DNA of 35,577 nt from an uncultured bacterium (GTDB lineage: Bacteria > Cyanobacteriota > Vampirovibrionia > Gastranaerophilales > Gastranaerophilaceae), in the NCBI GenBank assembly GCA_949300485.1, contig CASGEL010000015.1:1-35577 (forward strand). Direction: 5' to 3'. This document shows, in pieces, positions 25,436 to 33,564 of the stretch. Positions within the stretch are counted from its first letter, which is position 1, and the number at the start of each line of letters is the position of its first letter. Below the pieces are notes generated by a model, which did no database searches, was not told where the DNA came from, and worked only from the letters and a program-made list of their open reading frames with translations. The position numbers and the translations under genes were made by a program.

Positions 25436-25756
25436 TTCAATATCTATAGAGGCACCTCAGCAGATGCAAATCGCAGTGTTGGGTTTATAGTTGATATAAA
25501 TGGTCCTTATTCCCTTCCAAACAGGTTTGGCAGGGATGCATTTATGTTTAGTTTAAATAAGTATCACGGGCTGGTTCCTTCTGGTATGTATACAACCTCA
25601 GAGTGTACGCCGCCTGTTGAAGGAAACCCGGGGAGGGATTATTTAAAAAATACAGGTTGTTACAGGTATGCTTGCAACAAGCAAAGTAGTGGAATGTTTT
25701 GTGCAGCTTTAATTGTTACTGACGGCTGGCAGATTGCTCCTGATTATCCTTGGTAA
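25436..25756 (+). pseudogene. 3' remnant of a type IV pilin-like gene
   Basis: The frame opens after TAA 25433-25435 without a start codon and reads protein-like sequence to TAA 25754-25756: GTSADANRSVGFIVDINGPY, SLPNRFGRDAFMFSLNKYHG, LVPSGMYTTSECTPPVEGNP, then a cysteine-containing stretch and WQIAPDYPW. This is the C-terminal domain of a pilin-like protein; the entire N-terminal helix with prepilin signal is missing, and the break lies about 16 bases after the rlmN stop. The ATG at 25544 is internal to the domain and has no ribosome site. The D-I-NG...LPN-R...RD core matches the proteins at 8005 and 8641. It converges on the kinase gene with a 13-base overlap. Confidence 0.7.
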
Positions 25757-26430
25757 TTTCCTTTGTGTATCGGAATTCTTATTTCAAACTGGGTTTGAGT
25801 TTTGGTTGATTTTGTTAGCTTTAAAGTTGCATTTTGCTCTTCTAGATATTTTTTACAAATTGCAAGCCCTAAACCGCATCCGTTTTTCTTTGTTGTATAA
25901 CCATATGTAAATATATCATTTTGTTTTTCTTTTGGTATGGGTTTTCCGTTGTTTGATATTTTTATTATTCCGTAAGAGTCTTTTATCTCTGCATATACTT
26001 CAATTTTTCCTTTGATTTCAATGGCTTCTATTCCGTTTTTTATCAAATTTACAAGGCAGGCTATAAATCTGTTTTCATCAATTAGGATATCTGCCGAATT
26101 TTTTATAAAGATATCAAATTCAATTTCTTTATCTATTACATAAGCCTTTGACAGTTCAATGCTTTTAGATATTGTGTTTTTAAAATCGAATATTTGAGCT
26201 TTTAAAGAATTGAGTGATTTTAAATCAAATAGGTTTGTCCCTATTATTTGAATCGACTTTTGTATGCACTCAAGTGCGTTTTCTATTGAAGGATTATCTA
26301 TGTTTGACTTTATAAGATTTTTTTTGATTATTTGGGTATACATATCGCATATTGATAAATGATTTCTAATTTCGTGTGAAACACATCGAATTTGTTTGTT
26401 TAAATCGTCCAAAGTTAATTGTTCTGTCAT
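25744..26430 (-). CDS. Soluble sensor histidine kinase
   Basis: A 228-residue kinase from ATG 26430; GAGGT lies 5 bases upstream, favouring it over the in-frame codon at 26460. It has no sensory or membrane domain. A DHp helix pair has the H-box CVSHEIRNHL (H19), and the HATPase domain has the N-box CLVNLIKNGIEAI, G1 ISNNGKPIPKE, F-box IFTYGYTTK and G2 NGCGLGLAICKKYLE. Such short kinases rely on partner proteins for sensing. The NarL-type regulator lies just upstream on the same strand, a likely partner, but a hairpin separates them. The start overlaps nothing; the 3' end overlaps the pilin remnant. Confidence 0.88.
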   Translation of the reverse strand: MTEQLTLDDLNKQIRCVSHEIRNHLSICDMYTQIIKKNLIKSNIDNPSIENALECIQKSIQIIGTNLFDLKSLNSLKAQIFDFKNTISKSIELSKAYVIDKEIEFDIFIKNSADILIDENRFIACLVNLIKNGIEAIEIKGKIEVYAEIKDSYGIIKISNNGKPIPKEKQNDIFTYGYTTKKNGCGLGLAICKKYLEEQNATLKLTKSTKTQTQFEIRIPIHKGNYQG

Positions 26431-26449
26431 AGAAACCTCGTTTAAAAAT

Positions 26450-26487
26450 AAAGGGTTCATGCTAAGACGTGCGCAGCAGAACCCTTT
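26450..26487 (-). terminator. Hairpin between regulator and kinase genes
   Basis: AAAGGGTTC pairs with GAACCCTTT, extended past one unpaired base by TGCT/AGCA, around an 11-base loop. T-runs follow on both strands. It lies 20 bases beyond the regulator stop and about 20 before the kinase start, so it may reduce kinase expression relative to the regulator. Confidence 0.7.
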
Positions 26488-26506
26488 TTGATATATGTGT
26501 CAGACT

Positions 26507-27208
26507 TTATACTGTTGTCATTGCTGAGGTTTTACTTGATTTAAATCCATGGCTTAAAGCATATAAAACCGCATTAGTTCTGTCGTTAACCTGTAATTTT
26601 TGGAAAATATTATTAACGTGAGTCTTAACTGTAGTTTCTGATATAATTAATTTTCCTGCAATACTCTTGTAGTTAATACCTTCGGTTAAAAGTTCCAAAA
26701 CTTCATTCTCTCTTGAGGTTAGGCTGGATAATAGATTTTCTCCTTCTGCAGCTTTGGCTTCCTCTTTTGCTGTTGTTTGGAAGTATTCGAAAAATCTTGT
26801 AGAAAGAACTGATGGTAAATAGATTTTACCGGAAGCTACTTCTTCAATTGCATCAATAAGTTTTACTGAAGCCATTGTTTTAAGTACATATCCTCGTGCA
26901 CCTAATTTCATTGCTCTATAGATTAGGTCAGAATCATCATATCCGCTGAGTGCAATTATTTTTGTTGAAAGATTTAACTTGCTGACTGTTTGAATAGTTT
27001 GTAATCCATCTTTTTCCGGCATATTGATATCCATCAATACAACATCAGGGTGATATTTTTTTATTAAATTGATTCCAAGGTTAGCACTTGTCGTTGTTCC
27101 TACAACCTCATAACTGCTTTCCAAATTGATAAGTTCTTTAATCCCTCTTAAATGGTTGGCATTATCATCAATTAATAAAACTCTCAGCTTTTTGTTAAAA
27201 TCTCTCAT
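26507..27208 (-). CDS. NarL/FixJ-type response regulator
   Basis: About 233 residues. The receiver domain (1-125) has LLIDDN, the phosphoacceptor aspartate in VVLMDINMPEKDG (about D60), the conserved Ser/Thr of IIALSGYDD, and the lysine of ARGYVLKTM. The LuxR-type HTH (about 165-225) reads LTSRENEVLELLTEGINYKS, IISETTVKTHVNNIFQKLQV, NDRTNAVLYALSHGF. It is a DNA-binding regulator acting after phosphorylation, probably by the adjacent kinase. The start is either GTG 27211 or ATG 27208; GGGAG lies upstream of both. The targets are unknown. Confidence 0.92.
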   Translation of the reverse strand: MRDFNKKLRVLLIDDNANHLRGIKELINLESSYEVVGTTTSANLGINLIKKYHPDVVLMDINMPEKDGLQTIQTVSKLNLSTKIIALSGYDDSDLIYRAMKLGARGYVLKTMASVKLIDAIEEVASGKIYLPSVLSTRFFEYFQTTAKEEAKAAEGENLLSSLTSRENEVLELLTEGINYKSIAGKLIISETTVKTHVNNIFQKLQVNDRTNAVLYALSHGFKSSKTSAMTTV

Positions 27209-27240
27209 CACCTTATTCTCCCGTTTTGTTTGTATATCAT

Positions 27241-27360
27241 CTACACTATATATACTAATCTTTTTATATGGTTTTTAAATCCATGTACTGGTTGATTCTT
27301 TTGTAATGCAAGGTTGATGATTTTATCTACATCTAAAGGTTTAGGAAATTCCTCAACCAT
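27241..27360 (-). pseudogene. Possible receiver-domain remnant or small ORF upstream of the response regulator
   Basis: A 39-codon minus-strand frame, ATG 27360 to TAG 27241, reads MVEEFPKPLDVDKIINLALQ followed by KNQPVHGFKNHIKRLVYIV. The F-x-K-P-x-D-V-D-K-I-I pattern is what ends CheY-like receiver domains (KPF-D-x-x-x-L). The same frame upstream is closed by a TAG just before the ATG and a TGA 15 codons earlier. No ribosome site is seen. It may be a decayed receiver domain, a real micro-protein, or chance. Confidence 0.3.
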
Positions 27361-27402
27361 GCTCTACATCATGATTTCGCCGCATGGTTGATTTTTTATT
27401 TG
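27353..27402 (+). terminator. Plus-strand terminator-like hairpin, possible end of a small RNA
   Basis: TCAACCATGC pairs perfectly with GCATGGTTGA across a 19-base loop, followed on the plus strand by TTTTTTATTTG. No plus-strand gene precedes it. A weak plus promoter (TTGTTT 27226-27231, TATATA or TATACT near 27249-27256) would give a transcript of about 140 bases, partly antisense to the leader of the regulator gene. Confidence 0.4.
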
Positions 27403-27454
27403 TCAAATTTGTAATAATTTAATTGTTGTATCTTTTTCTCTTTTTTATCCATAG

Positions 27455-27486
27455 AAAAAAGTAGGAGTATTTCTCCTACTTTTTTT
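27455..27486 (-). terminator. Terminator of the pantothenate/YvcK operon
   Basis: GTAGGAG and CTCCTAC, extended by A/T runs, form a 13-bp stem with a 5-base loop, ending on the minus strand in TTTTTT. It is 19 bases past the panC stop. Confidence 0.85.
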
Positions 27487-27504
27487 GTATATTTTTTATG
27501 TGCT

Positions 27505-28362
27505 TTACTCTCCCAGGAGTACATTATCTATAAGGCGTACTCCGCCGACTTTACACGCAATAAATACTCTGGTATGCTCATCTGCTTTTGTCATTTCTTC
27601 CAGATTGTCTTCGTTCATAAATTCCAGGTATTCCAAATCGTGATGCTCATTTAAGAATTGATATGCGGTTTCTTTCAGAGCTTCGACATCAGTAATTCCT
27701 TTTTTATAGCATTGTTTAATGTTATTTAAAATTTTGCTTAAAACAAGGGCTTGTTTTTTATCTTCTTCTGATAAGTATTTGTTGCGGGAACTCAATGCAA
27801 GTCCTGACTCTTCTCTAACTATTGGACAAGGGATGATTTCAACCGGAATATTTAAGTCTTTTACCATTTTTTTTATTATAATTAACTGTTGTGCATCTTT
27901 TTGTCCAAAAAATGCATAGTCAGGCTGTACTATATTGAATAATTTGTTTACAACTGTACAAACCCCGTCAAAATGTCCGACTCTTGATTTCCCGCATAAT
28001 TTATTTACGTAGAAGAACGGCGGAATTACGTAAGTCAAAAAGTCATTTGTTCTCATCTGCCCTTCGCCGTACATCTCATTTGGCGTCGGGGCAAATACTA
28101 TACTGACTCCGGCATCTTCGCATAATTTTTTATCTGCATCAAGAGTTCTCGGGTATTTATCTAAATCTTCGCCGGGGCAAAACTGAATAGGATTTACAAA
28201 TACGGAAACTACAACCTTATCACATTTTTCAACTGCTTTTTTTATAAGGCTTAAATGTCCGTTATGTAATGCTCCCATTGTAGGTACAAGTCCTATTGTT
28301 AATCCTTCTTTTTTCCATTGTTTTATTTGATCTCTAACTTCTTTAATTGTGTGTACTAACAT
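27505..28362 (-). CDS. panC: Pantothenate synthetase (pantoate-beta-alanine ligase)
   Basis: PanC joins pantoate and beta-alanine with ATP to make pantothenate, the CoA precursor. The 285-residue protein has the nucleotidyltransferase motif VPTMGALHNGHLSLI (HNGH, 33-36), SVFVNPIQF, GHFDGVCTVVNKLFNIVQPD, FGQKDAQQL, and the KMSKS-like SSRNKYLS. Length and motifs are normal. AAAGGAG precedes the ATG. It overlaps the end of panB by 20 bases, implying translational coupling, and a strong terminator closes the operon. panD (aspartate decarboxylase, source of beta-alanine) is not in the window. Confidence 0.96.
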   Translation of the reverse strand: MLVHTIKEVRDQIKQWKKEGLTIGLVPTMGALHNGHLSLIKKAVEKCDKVVVSVFVNPIQFCPGEDLDKYPRTLDADKKLCEDAGVSIVFAPTPNEMYGEGQMRTNDFLTYVIPPFFYVNKLCGKSRVGHFDGVCTVVNKLFNIVQPDYAFFGQKDAQQLIIIKKMVKDLNIPVEIIPCPIVREESGLALSSRNKYLSEEDKKQALVLSKILNNIKQCYKKGITDVEALKETAYQFLNEHHDLEYLEFMNEDNLEEMTKADEHTRVFIACKVGGVRLIDNVLLGE

Positions 28363-29215
28363 TTTTCTGCTCCTTTATGTATTTTTCAAGTTCTTGAGCA
28401 TCTTCATCGGATAACTTGTATATTTCATTTTCGTTTGGGTATGACCCTTTTTTGACATCTTCATTAAATCTTTTAGCGCAGTCTAATATTAGGGATTTCA
28501 TATCTCCATATTTTCTTGCAAATTTAGGTTTAAATTCATCAAATTTGCCCAGTAAATCATCAGAAACCATAACCTGAGCATCGCAGTATAATCCGGCACC
28601 GCAAGAAATCGTAGGTATGGTAAGATTTTCTGTGATAAACTTTGCACTTTCTTCAGGTACCATTTCAAGCACTATAGAAAAAGCTCCTGCTTTTTCCAGT
28701 TGTTTTGCTTGTTCAAGTATTTGCAGAGTTGTATTTAAACTCTTGCCCTGGATAAGGTGACCTCCTATAACATTTTGAGATTGCGGAGTAAAACCAAGAT
28801 GGCTCATAACAGGAACGCCCATTTGAGTACATCTTTTTACAAGTTCAAGAATATAATCGTTACATCCTTCAATTTTTACACCATTTGCACCTAGTTTTAC
28901 CATATTTCCTATATTTTTTAATGCAGTGGAGATATCAATTGTATAACTCATAAAAGGCATATCTGTTACAACCATTGCTCTTTTGGCACCCTTGGCTACT
29001 GCTTTTGTAAATATTTGCATTTCTTCAATGCCTACAGAATGAGTTGTTTCATACCCTAAGGCTACCATAGCAAGGCTGTCTCCGATTAAAATTACATCAA
29101 TTCCGGCTTCATCCAGGTATTTTGCTGTTGAATAATCGTAAGCTGTTAATACTGAGAACTTTTCTCTGTTCTCTTTGATTTTTTTTAATGTATTGACTGT
29201 AACTTTTTTTACCAT
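28343..29215 (-). CDS. panB: 3-methyl-2-oxobutanoate hydroxymethyltransferase
   Basis: PanB makes ketopantoate from alpha-ketoisovalerate and methylenetetrahydrofolate. The 290-residue protein has LTAYDYSTAKYLDEAGID, VILIGDSLAMVALGYE (magnesium-binding aspartate), MVVTDMPFMSY, LGANGVKIEG, MSHLGFTPQS, and IVLEMVPEE, all PanB blocks. The C-terminal helical tail is charged. AAAGGA precedes the ATG. It follows the YvcK-like gene by 28 bases and overlaps panC. A ketopantoate reductase gene (panE) is not present here. Confidence 0.96.
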   Translation of the reverse strand: MVKKVTVNTLKKIKENREKFSVLTAYDYSTAKYLDEAGIDVILIGDSLAMVALGYETTHSVGIEEMQIFTKAVAKGAKRAMVVTDMPFMSYTIDISTALKNIGNMVKLGANGVKIEGCNDYILELVKRCTQMGVPVMSHLGFTPQSQNVIGGHLIQGKSLNTTLQILEQAKQLEKAGAFSIVLEMVPEESAKFITENLTIPTISCGAGLYCDAQVMVSDDLLGKFDEFKPKFARKYGDMKSLILDCAKRFNEDVKKGSYPNENEIYKLSDEDAQELEKYIKEQKNVSTHN

Positions 29216-29243
29216 AGTGTAAATCCTTTAGTTTGATACTTAT

Positions 29244-30560
29244 TTATTTAAAAAATCCGGATTTTTTTTGTGTTTTTCTGAACCAATAGTAAACTGCTCG
29301 GGCTACTCTGTTTGAACTATGTCTTACGAGTCCTTCTTTGCTGTTTTCTATTAATTTTTTTGCAACTATTTTGATGCCTAGTTTTTTTACTTCCGCAGCA
29401 TCAAGTTTTACAGGATAAGAGCCGGCTTTTTGATATTTATCTGCAAGATTTTCGGGTAAATAATCATTAACAAGTACCGCATCAACAACTTTATTTGAAC
29501 CTGCATGCTGAATTAATGCTTTCAAATGATCCGAAACTGTATAATTGTCAGTTTCTCCAGGTTGGGTCATAATATTGCATACATATATTTTTTTTGCTTT
29601 TGATTTTATTATTTCTTCTGAAATTTGTTTAACCAAAAGATTTGGTATAACACTTGTATATAGACTTCCAGGACCTAATATTATTAATTCTGCGCTTCTT
29701 ATCGCCTGAATAACATCATCTAACGCTTTGCAATTTGTTGGTTCTGTGTATAATCTTTTTATTTTACCATGTGCTTCTGGAATTGTAGATTCTCCATGTA
29801 TAATTCTGCCGTCTTCCATTTCTGCAACAAGTTTCATATCATCCAGTGTCGCTGGCAGAACCCTTCCTCTTATAGATAATACATTTGAAGAAGCTTTAAC
29901 TGCAGATACCATATCTCCAGTGATGGCACATAATGCAGTGATAAACAGGTTTCCAAAACTATGCCCTTCTAAGCCTTCTCCCGTTTTAAATCTGTATTTA
30001 AAAAGTTTATTAACCAAATCTTCATCATCTGCCAGAGCAGTAATACAATGTCTTATATCACCGGGTGGAAGTATACCCATAGATTCTCTTAGTCTTCCGG
30101 AACTTCCTCCGTCATCACCGACAGTAACAACCGCTGTAAGGTTATTGGTTATATTTTTAACTCCGCTTAAGAGCATAGATAATCCTGTACCACCACCTAC
30201 TGCAACAATCTTCGGACCCCTGTTCAGTTTTCGTCTTCTGTATAAATTTTCTAATAATACATCATTACTTCTATCATCATCTTCAATATCAAGGATTGAG
30301 AGATTAGTTTTCTGCCAGCCTTTAAAAAATATTGCAGCGCCTATCATTACAATACCAAAAGCAAGCCATTCCGTAGATATCTTATTTGCTATTTTGCTAA
30401 TAAATTGCATAGTATAATATATAGGTTTAATATCAAATAAGATTAGTATACCTATAGTCATAAATATTGTTCCAAGGAGAATAAGTGCAAACCATCTTTT
30501 GACTTGTAATCCAGGAACTAGCCATCCTGCCTGTTTTGGTATTTTTATTTTCTTTATCAT
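29244..30560 (-). CDS. YvcK/CofD-like protein with N-terminal membrane anchor
   Basis: A 438-residue protein. Two membrane helices (about 24-44 and 64-81) precede a CofD-like domain with VAVGGGTGLSMLLSG (GGGTG 122-126), VVTVGDDGGSSGRLRE (149-158), LPPGDIRHCITALA, LILGPGSLYTSVIPNLLV and CNIMTQPGETDNYT. In Bacillus, YvcK (GlmR) binds UDP-GlcNAc and adjusts carbon flow to cell-wall precursors. The anchored form is, from general knowledge, the one common in cyanobacteria; Firmicute homologues lack it. AAAGGA precedes the ATG. It starts 23 bases after pxpA and is followed by panB, in one minus-strand operon. Confidence 0.9.
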   Translation of the reverse strand: MIKKIKIPKQAGWLVPGLQVKRWFALILLGTIFMTIGILILFDIKPIYYTMQFISKIANKISTEWLAFGIVMIGAAIFFKGWQKTNLSILDIEDDDRSNDVLLENLYRRRKLNRGPKIVAVGGGTGLSMLLSGVKNITNNLTAVVTVGDDGGSSGRLRESMGILPPGDIRHCITALADDEDLVNKLFKYRFKTGEGLEGHSFGNLFITALCAITGDMVSAVKASSNVLSIRGRVLPATLDDMKLVAEMEDGRIIHGESTIPEAHGKIKRLYTEPTNCKALDDVIQAIRSAELIILGPGSLYTSVIPNLLVKQISEEIIKSKAKKIYVCNIMTQPGETDNYTVSDHLKALIQHAGSNKVVDAVLVNDYLPENLADKYQKAGSYPVKLDAAEVKKLGIKIVAKKLIENSKEGLVRHSSNRVARAVYYWFRKTQKKSGFFK

Positions 30561-30583
30561 ACTTATCCTTTTATAAATTCTAT

Positions 30584-31378
30584 TTAGTCAACCCAGCCTG
30601 ATTTTTGAGCATTTTTATAATTGTACGGCAATGGTTCAATAATTTCTTTTGCTTGAATTATCAGATCTTTAGCATTAGCCAGTTTATTTGAAAAATGAAT
30701 AGAATCTGCTCTTACTAGAGTTTTTCCTCCAATGTTATTTGTCACTTGAGAATTTTGCAATAGATCTTTTAATCTTTGTATAGATATAGATGTATTTTCA
30801 AGATCTCTTGCAGAAAAATCAATATTACCCTGTTCATCATAAATTTTTTCTAGATGAACTTCATGTGCAACTTGTATATTTTCTTCTTCGCCGATTTGAG
30901 CAAGATTATCTCCTGTTGCGCCGTAATAAATAAGCCATTTTGAACATTTTTTTATTGCTTTGGCTATTGTTCTTGAAACCTCCAGATTTTCAGCAGCTTG
31001 ACGATACATTGCGCCATGAGGTCTTACGTGTTCTATTTCCATATGGTAGGCCTTGGCAAATGTCATAATCGCACCTACCTGATACATAACTAAAGCTTCA
31101 AGTTCATCTTCATCCATATCCATCTGGCGGTATCCAAATCCTTGAATATCATCAAATCCGATATGAGCACCTACTACAACATTTTTTTCTTTAGCATTTA
31201 ACAACGCTTCTTTTATTGTTAATGGGTCACCAGCATGAAATCCGCAAGCGATATTTACAGAGCTTACATAATCTAATAACCTTGCTTCTGTGCTGTTTTT
31301 ATAAATCCCGAAACTTTGAGCCAGATCACAGTTAAAGTCTATATTTTTAATTGATTTTCTCTCTAAAACATTTTGCAT
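30584..31378 (-). CDS. LamB/YcsF family protein, 5-oxoprolinase subunit A-like
   Basis: A 264-residue protein with the family blocks DFNCDLAQSFGIY, VNIACGFHAGDPL, VVGAHIGFDDIQGFGYRQM and EHVRPHGAMYRQA. In PxpA proteins the third block reads GAHPGYPDLQGFGRR and the first D-L-N-C-D-L-G-E, so two motifs differ (Ala-Gln for Gly-Glu, Ile for Pro), which could alter activity. PxpA works with PxpB and PxpC in ATP-dependent opening of 5-oxoproline; neither partner is in the window. It is the first gene of the pxpA-yvcK-panB-panC operon. Upstream is a TATAGT box and a weak GTGAGAT. Confidence 0.8.
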   Translation of the reverse strand: MQNVLERKSIKNIDFNCDLAQSFGIYKNSTEARLLDYVSSVNIACGFHAGDPLTIKEALLNAKEKNVVVGAHIGFDDIQGFGYRQMDMDEDELEALVMYQVGAIMTFAKAYHMEIEHVRPHGAMYRQAAENLEVSRTIAKAIKKCSKWLIYYGATGDNLAQIGEEENIQVAHEVHLEKIYDEQGNIDFSARDLENTSISIQRLKDLLQNSQVTNNIGGKTLVRADSIHFSNKLANAKDLIIQAKEIIEPLPYNYKNAQKSGWVD

Positions 31379-31530
31379 AAATATATCTCACTAATACTAT
31401 ATCCTAGTTAATTATACAACATAAAGATAATAAATCTATTTCTTTATATATTTTTTACATAGATTTTGGCATATGCATATGAAAGAATTTGCAATATATC
31501 AGAAACTATAAGGAAATATTTATTTGTTAT

Positions 31531-31559
31531 TTGACACCTTTGGTTCTTAATTGTAAAAT
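31531..31559 (+). promoter_or_regulatory. Promoter of the glycosyltransferase pair, predicted leaderless
   Basis: A consensus TTGACA (31531-31536), exactly 17 bases and TAAAAT (31554-31559), ending six bases before ATG 31566. Transcription should begin at or next to the start codon. No Shine-Dalgarno sequence is present. Confidence 0.7.
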
Positions 31560-31565
31560 TGTGAT

Positions 31566-32555
31566 ATGGCAGCTGTATCAATTATTGTTCCGGTTTATAA
31601 TGTAGAGAGTTATTTGTCAATGTGTTTGGATTCTTTGACGAGTCAGTCGTTTGAGGATATTGAAATAATTTGCGTAAATGATGGATCTACAGACAAATCT
31701 TTGGACATATTAAAACATTATAGTAAGTATGATTCAAGAGTAAAAATAGTAAATAAAGAAAATGGAGGATTGTCTTCTGCCAGAAATGCCGGTGTGAATG
31801 TAGCATCTGGTAAATATATTTTGTTTGTAGATTCTGATGATTGGATTTCAACAAATGCGGTTGAACATTTATATAATAATGCTCAAAAAAATAATTCGGA
31901 TTTAGTTGTTTTTGACTTTTGCTGTGATGATTTTAGAACAAATCAAAAAGTTATAATGACAATTGTGGATTATCAGGGGAAATATGAAAATACTCCTTTT
32001 AATATAGAAACAATGAATCCTTTTACTTATAAATATATTCCGGTATCTGCTTGGTCAAAGTTTTATAAGACTGAATTAATAAAAGATAAAGTTAAATTTT
32101 ACGAGGATATGATTTTTGAAGATGTACCATTTTGGGCATATATATATTCTCATGCAAAAAGAATTACATATTTAGCAGAGTCTTTATATTATTACAGGAA
32201 GAATAGAGACGGTTCTATTATGACTAATAATGGCAGAAGATTTTTTGATGTAATAAAAGCATATGACAGGGTCGAAGAGATTTTAAAAAGTTCAGGATGC
32301 TGGGATAAATGCAAACCTGCCGTACAGCTTTTGATGGTAATGGACTTCTTGCAAAAGTATAATTCTATTGCACCTGAATTGAAGGAAGAATTTTTTAATA
32401 CTATTAAATCTTTAAATAAAAGTCTCGACTCTGTATTATATGAACAAAATTCATTTTCTCAAGTGGAAAGAGCTTGTGTAGATCGTTTTAAATTATTAAA
32501 TAGAGTTGATTATAAAACATTTTGTGAAACACCGTTTGAGGTAAGATATGATTAA
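31566..32555 (+). CDS. Family 2 glycosyltransferase
   Basis: A 329-residue GT-A fold enzyme. The N-terminal nucleotide-sugar-binding half reads VSIIVPVYNVESYLSMCLDS, DIEIICVNDGSTDKSLDIL, NGGLSSARNAG and ILFVDSDDWIS (the D-x-D metal motif). The acceptor half contains WSKFYKTELI and FYEDMIFEDVPFW (E-D motif of the catalytic base). There is no membrane helix. Such proteins build capsule, lipopolysaccharide O-chains or glycoprotein glycans; the acceptor is unknown. It overlaps the next glycosyltransferase by 8 bases. Confidence 0.92.
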   Translation: MAAVSIIVPVYNVESYLSMCLDSLTSQSFEDIEIICVNDGSTDKSLDILKHYSKYDSRVKIVNKENGGLSSARNAGVNVASGKYILFVDSDDWISTNAVEHLYNNAQKNNSDLVVFDFCCDDFRTNQKVIMTIVDYQGKYENTPFNIETMNPFTYKYIPVSAWSKFYKTELIKDKVKFYEDMIFEDVPFWAYIYSHAKRITYLAESLYYYRKNRDGSIMTNNGRRFFDVIKAYDRVEEILKSSGCWDKCKPAVQLLMVMDFLQKYNSIAPELKEEFFNTIKSLNKSLDSVLYEQNSFSQVERACVDRFKLLNRVDYKTFCETPFEVRYD

Positions 32556-33564
32556 GACTCCTAAAATATCTATAATTATTCCAGTGTATAATACTGGAAA
32601 GTATTTAAAAAAATGTTTAGATTCTCTTATTTGTCAAACTTATTCAAATATAGAAATAATCTGTGTGGATGACGGTTCATCGGATGATAGTTTGGATATA
32701 ATCTCTGAATATGAAAAATCGGATTCAAGAGTGTATTTGTATAAGCAAGATCATTTTGGTACGAGTGTTGCGAGAAATTTAGGAATAGACAAATCTACCG
32801 GAGAATATGTTTCATTCATAGATTCAGATGATTGGGTTTTTCTTACTTTATATCAAACATTTATTGAATATTTAGAAAGCTTTAATAAAACAGCTTCAGT
32901 AGCAGAGAGTTTGGATATTTATATGTTCAATGTATCTTCCTATATAAAAGGTGAGAATGATGTAGTTCCAAAGACTTTTTTCGATATGTCAGATTGGAAT
33001 AACCATAAAGAAAAATATGCTGTCCACACTTTTAACGATTGTATTCGTCCGTTTTCAAGAAATTTATCGGCTGCAAATAAGATTTACCGAAAAGAGTTTT
33101 TGAATGAGTATAGCATTAAATTTCCTGAGAATTTGAAATATGAAGATCAATATTTTGGAGTAAAAGCTTTTTTAAATGCAAAAACAATAATGATAAACCC
33201 GGATATATTTTACAGGTATCGCAATATGATCGATACATCTTCAACGCTTGAGGTTACACCAAGAGTATTTGACATATTTAAAATAGTTGATTTAGTAGAA
33301 GCGGAGATTTACAGACTTCATCAATATGAGTCGTATAAATATGCATTATTTCAATATAAGTTTAATTCTTTTTCTATGCATTATAATTGTTGTCCGGTGT
33401 CTTTACGCACTAAATATTTTGACGAAATGAAAAAGCGTTTATTGGAAGCCGAACGCAGAAATCTCAATCCTCAAATTTATACAAGGTTAAGAAATTACGG
33501 TATGTTTGAAAAGATAAAGCACTGTAGTTTTGAAGAATTTGAAAAATTTATAACAAATAGGTAA
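32548..33564 (+). CDS. Family 2 glycosyltransferase
   Basis: A 338-residue paralogue of the preceding protein: ISIIIPVYNTGKYLKKCLDS, NIEIICVDDGSSDDSLDII, HFGTSVARNLG, YVSFIDSDDWV, then AANKIYRKEFL and FPENLKYEDQYFG as the acceptor-side E-D motif. The C-terminal 100 residues are helical and basic and differ from the first enzyme, suggesting a different acceptor. The start overlaps the upstream gene by 8 bases, so the two are co-translated. No sugar-nucleotide synthesis or transport genes are nearby. Since a large surface protein follows, glycosylation of that protein is possible but unproven. Confidence 0.92.
   Translation: MIKTPKISIIIPVYNTGKYLKKCLDSLICQTYSNIEIICVDDGSSDDSLDIISEYEKSDSRVYLYKQDHFGTSVARNLGIDKSTGEYVSFIDSDDWVFLTLYQTFIEYLESFNKTASVAESLDIYMFNVSSYIKGENDVVPKTFFDMSDWNNHKEKYAVHTFNDCIRPFSRNLSAANKIYRKEFLNEYSIKFPENLKYEDQYFGVKAFLNAKTIMINPDIFYRYRNMIDTSSTLEVTPRVFDIFKIVDLVEAEIYRLHQYESYKYALFQYKFNSFSMHYNCCPVSLRTKYFDEMKKRLLEAERRNLNPQIYTRLRNYGMFEKIKHCSFEEFEKFITNR

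Noticed and set aside
25544-25756. A 70-codon gene starting at an internal ATG
   Set aside because: Coding sense continues upstream of this ATG in the same frame and there is no ribosome site; it is part of a truncated pilin domain.
29728-30417. A 229-codon plus-strand frame
   Set aside because: It is antisense to the well-supported YvcK-like gene; the Ser/Pro/Leu-rich composition is typical of a mirror frame.
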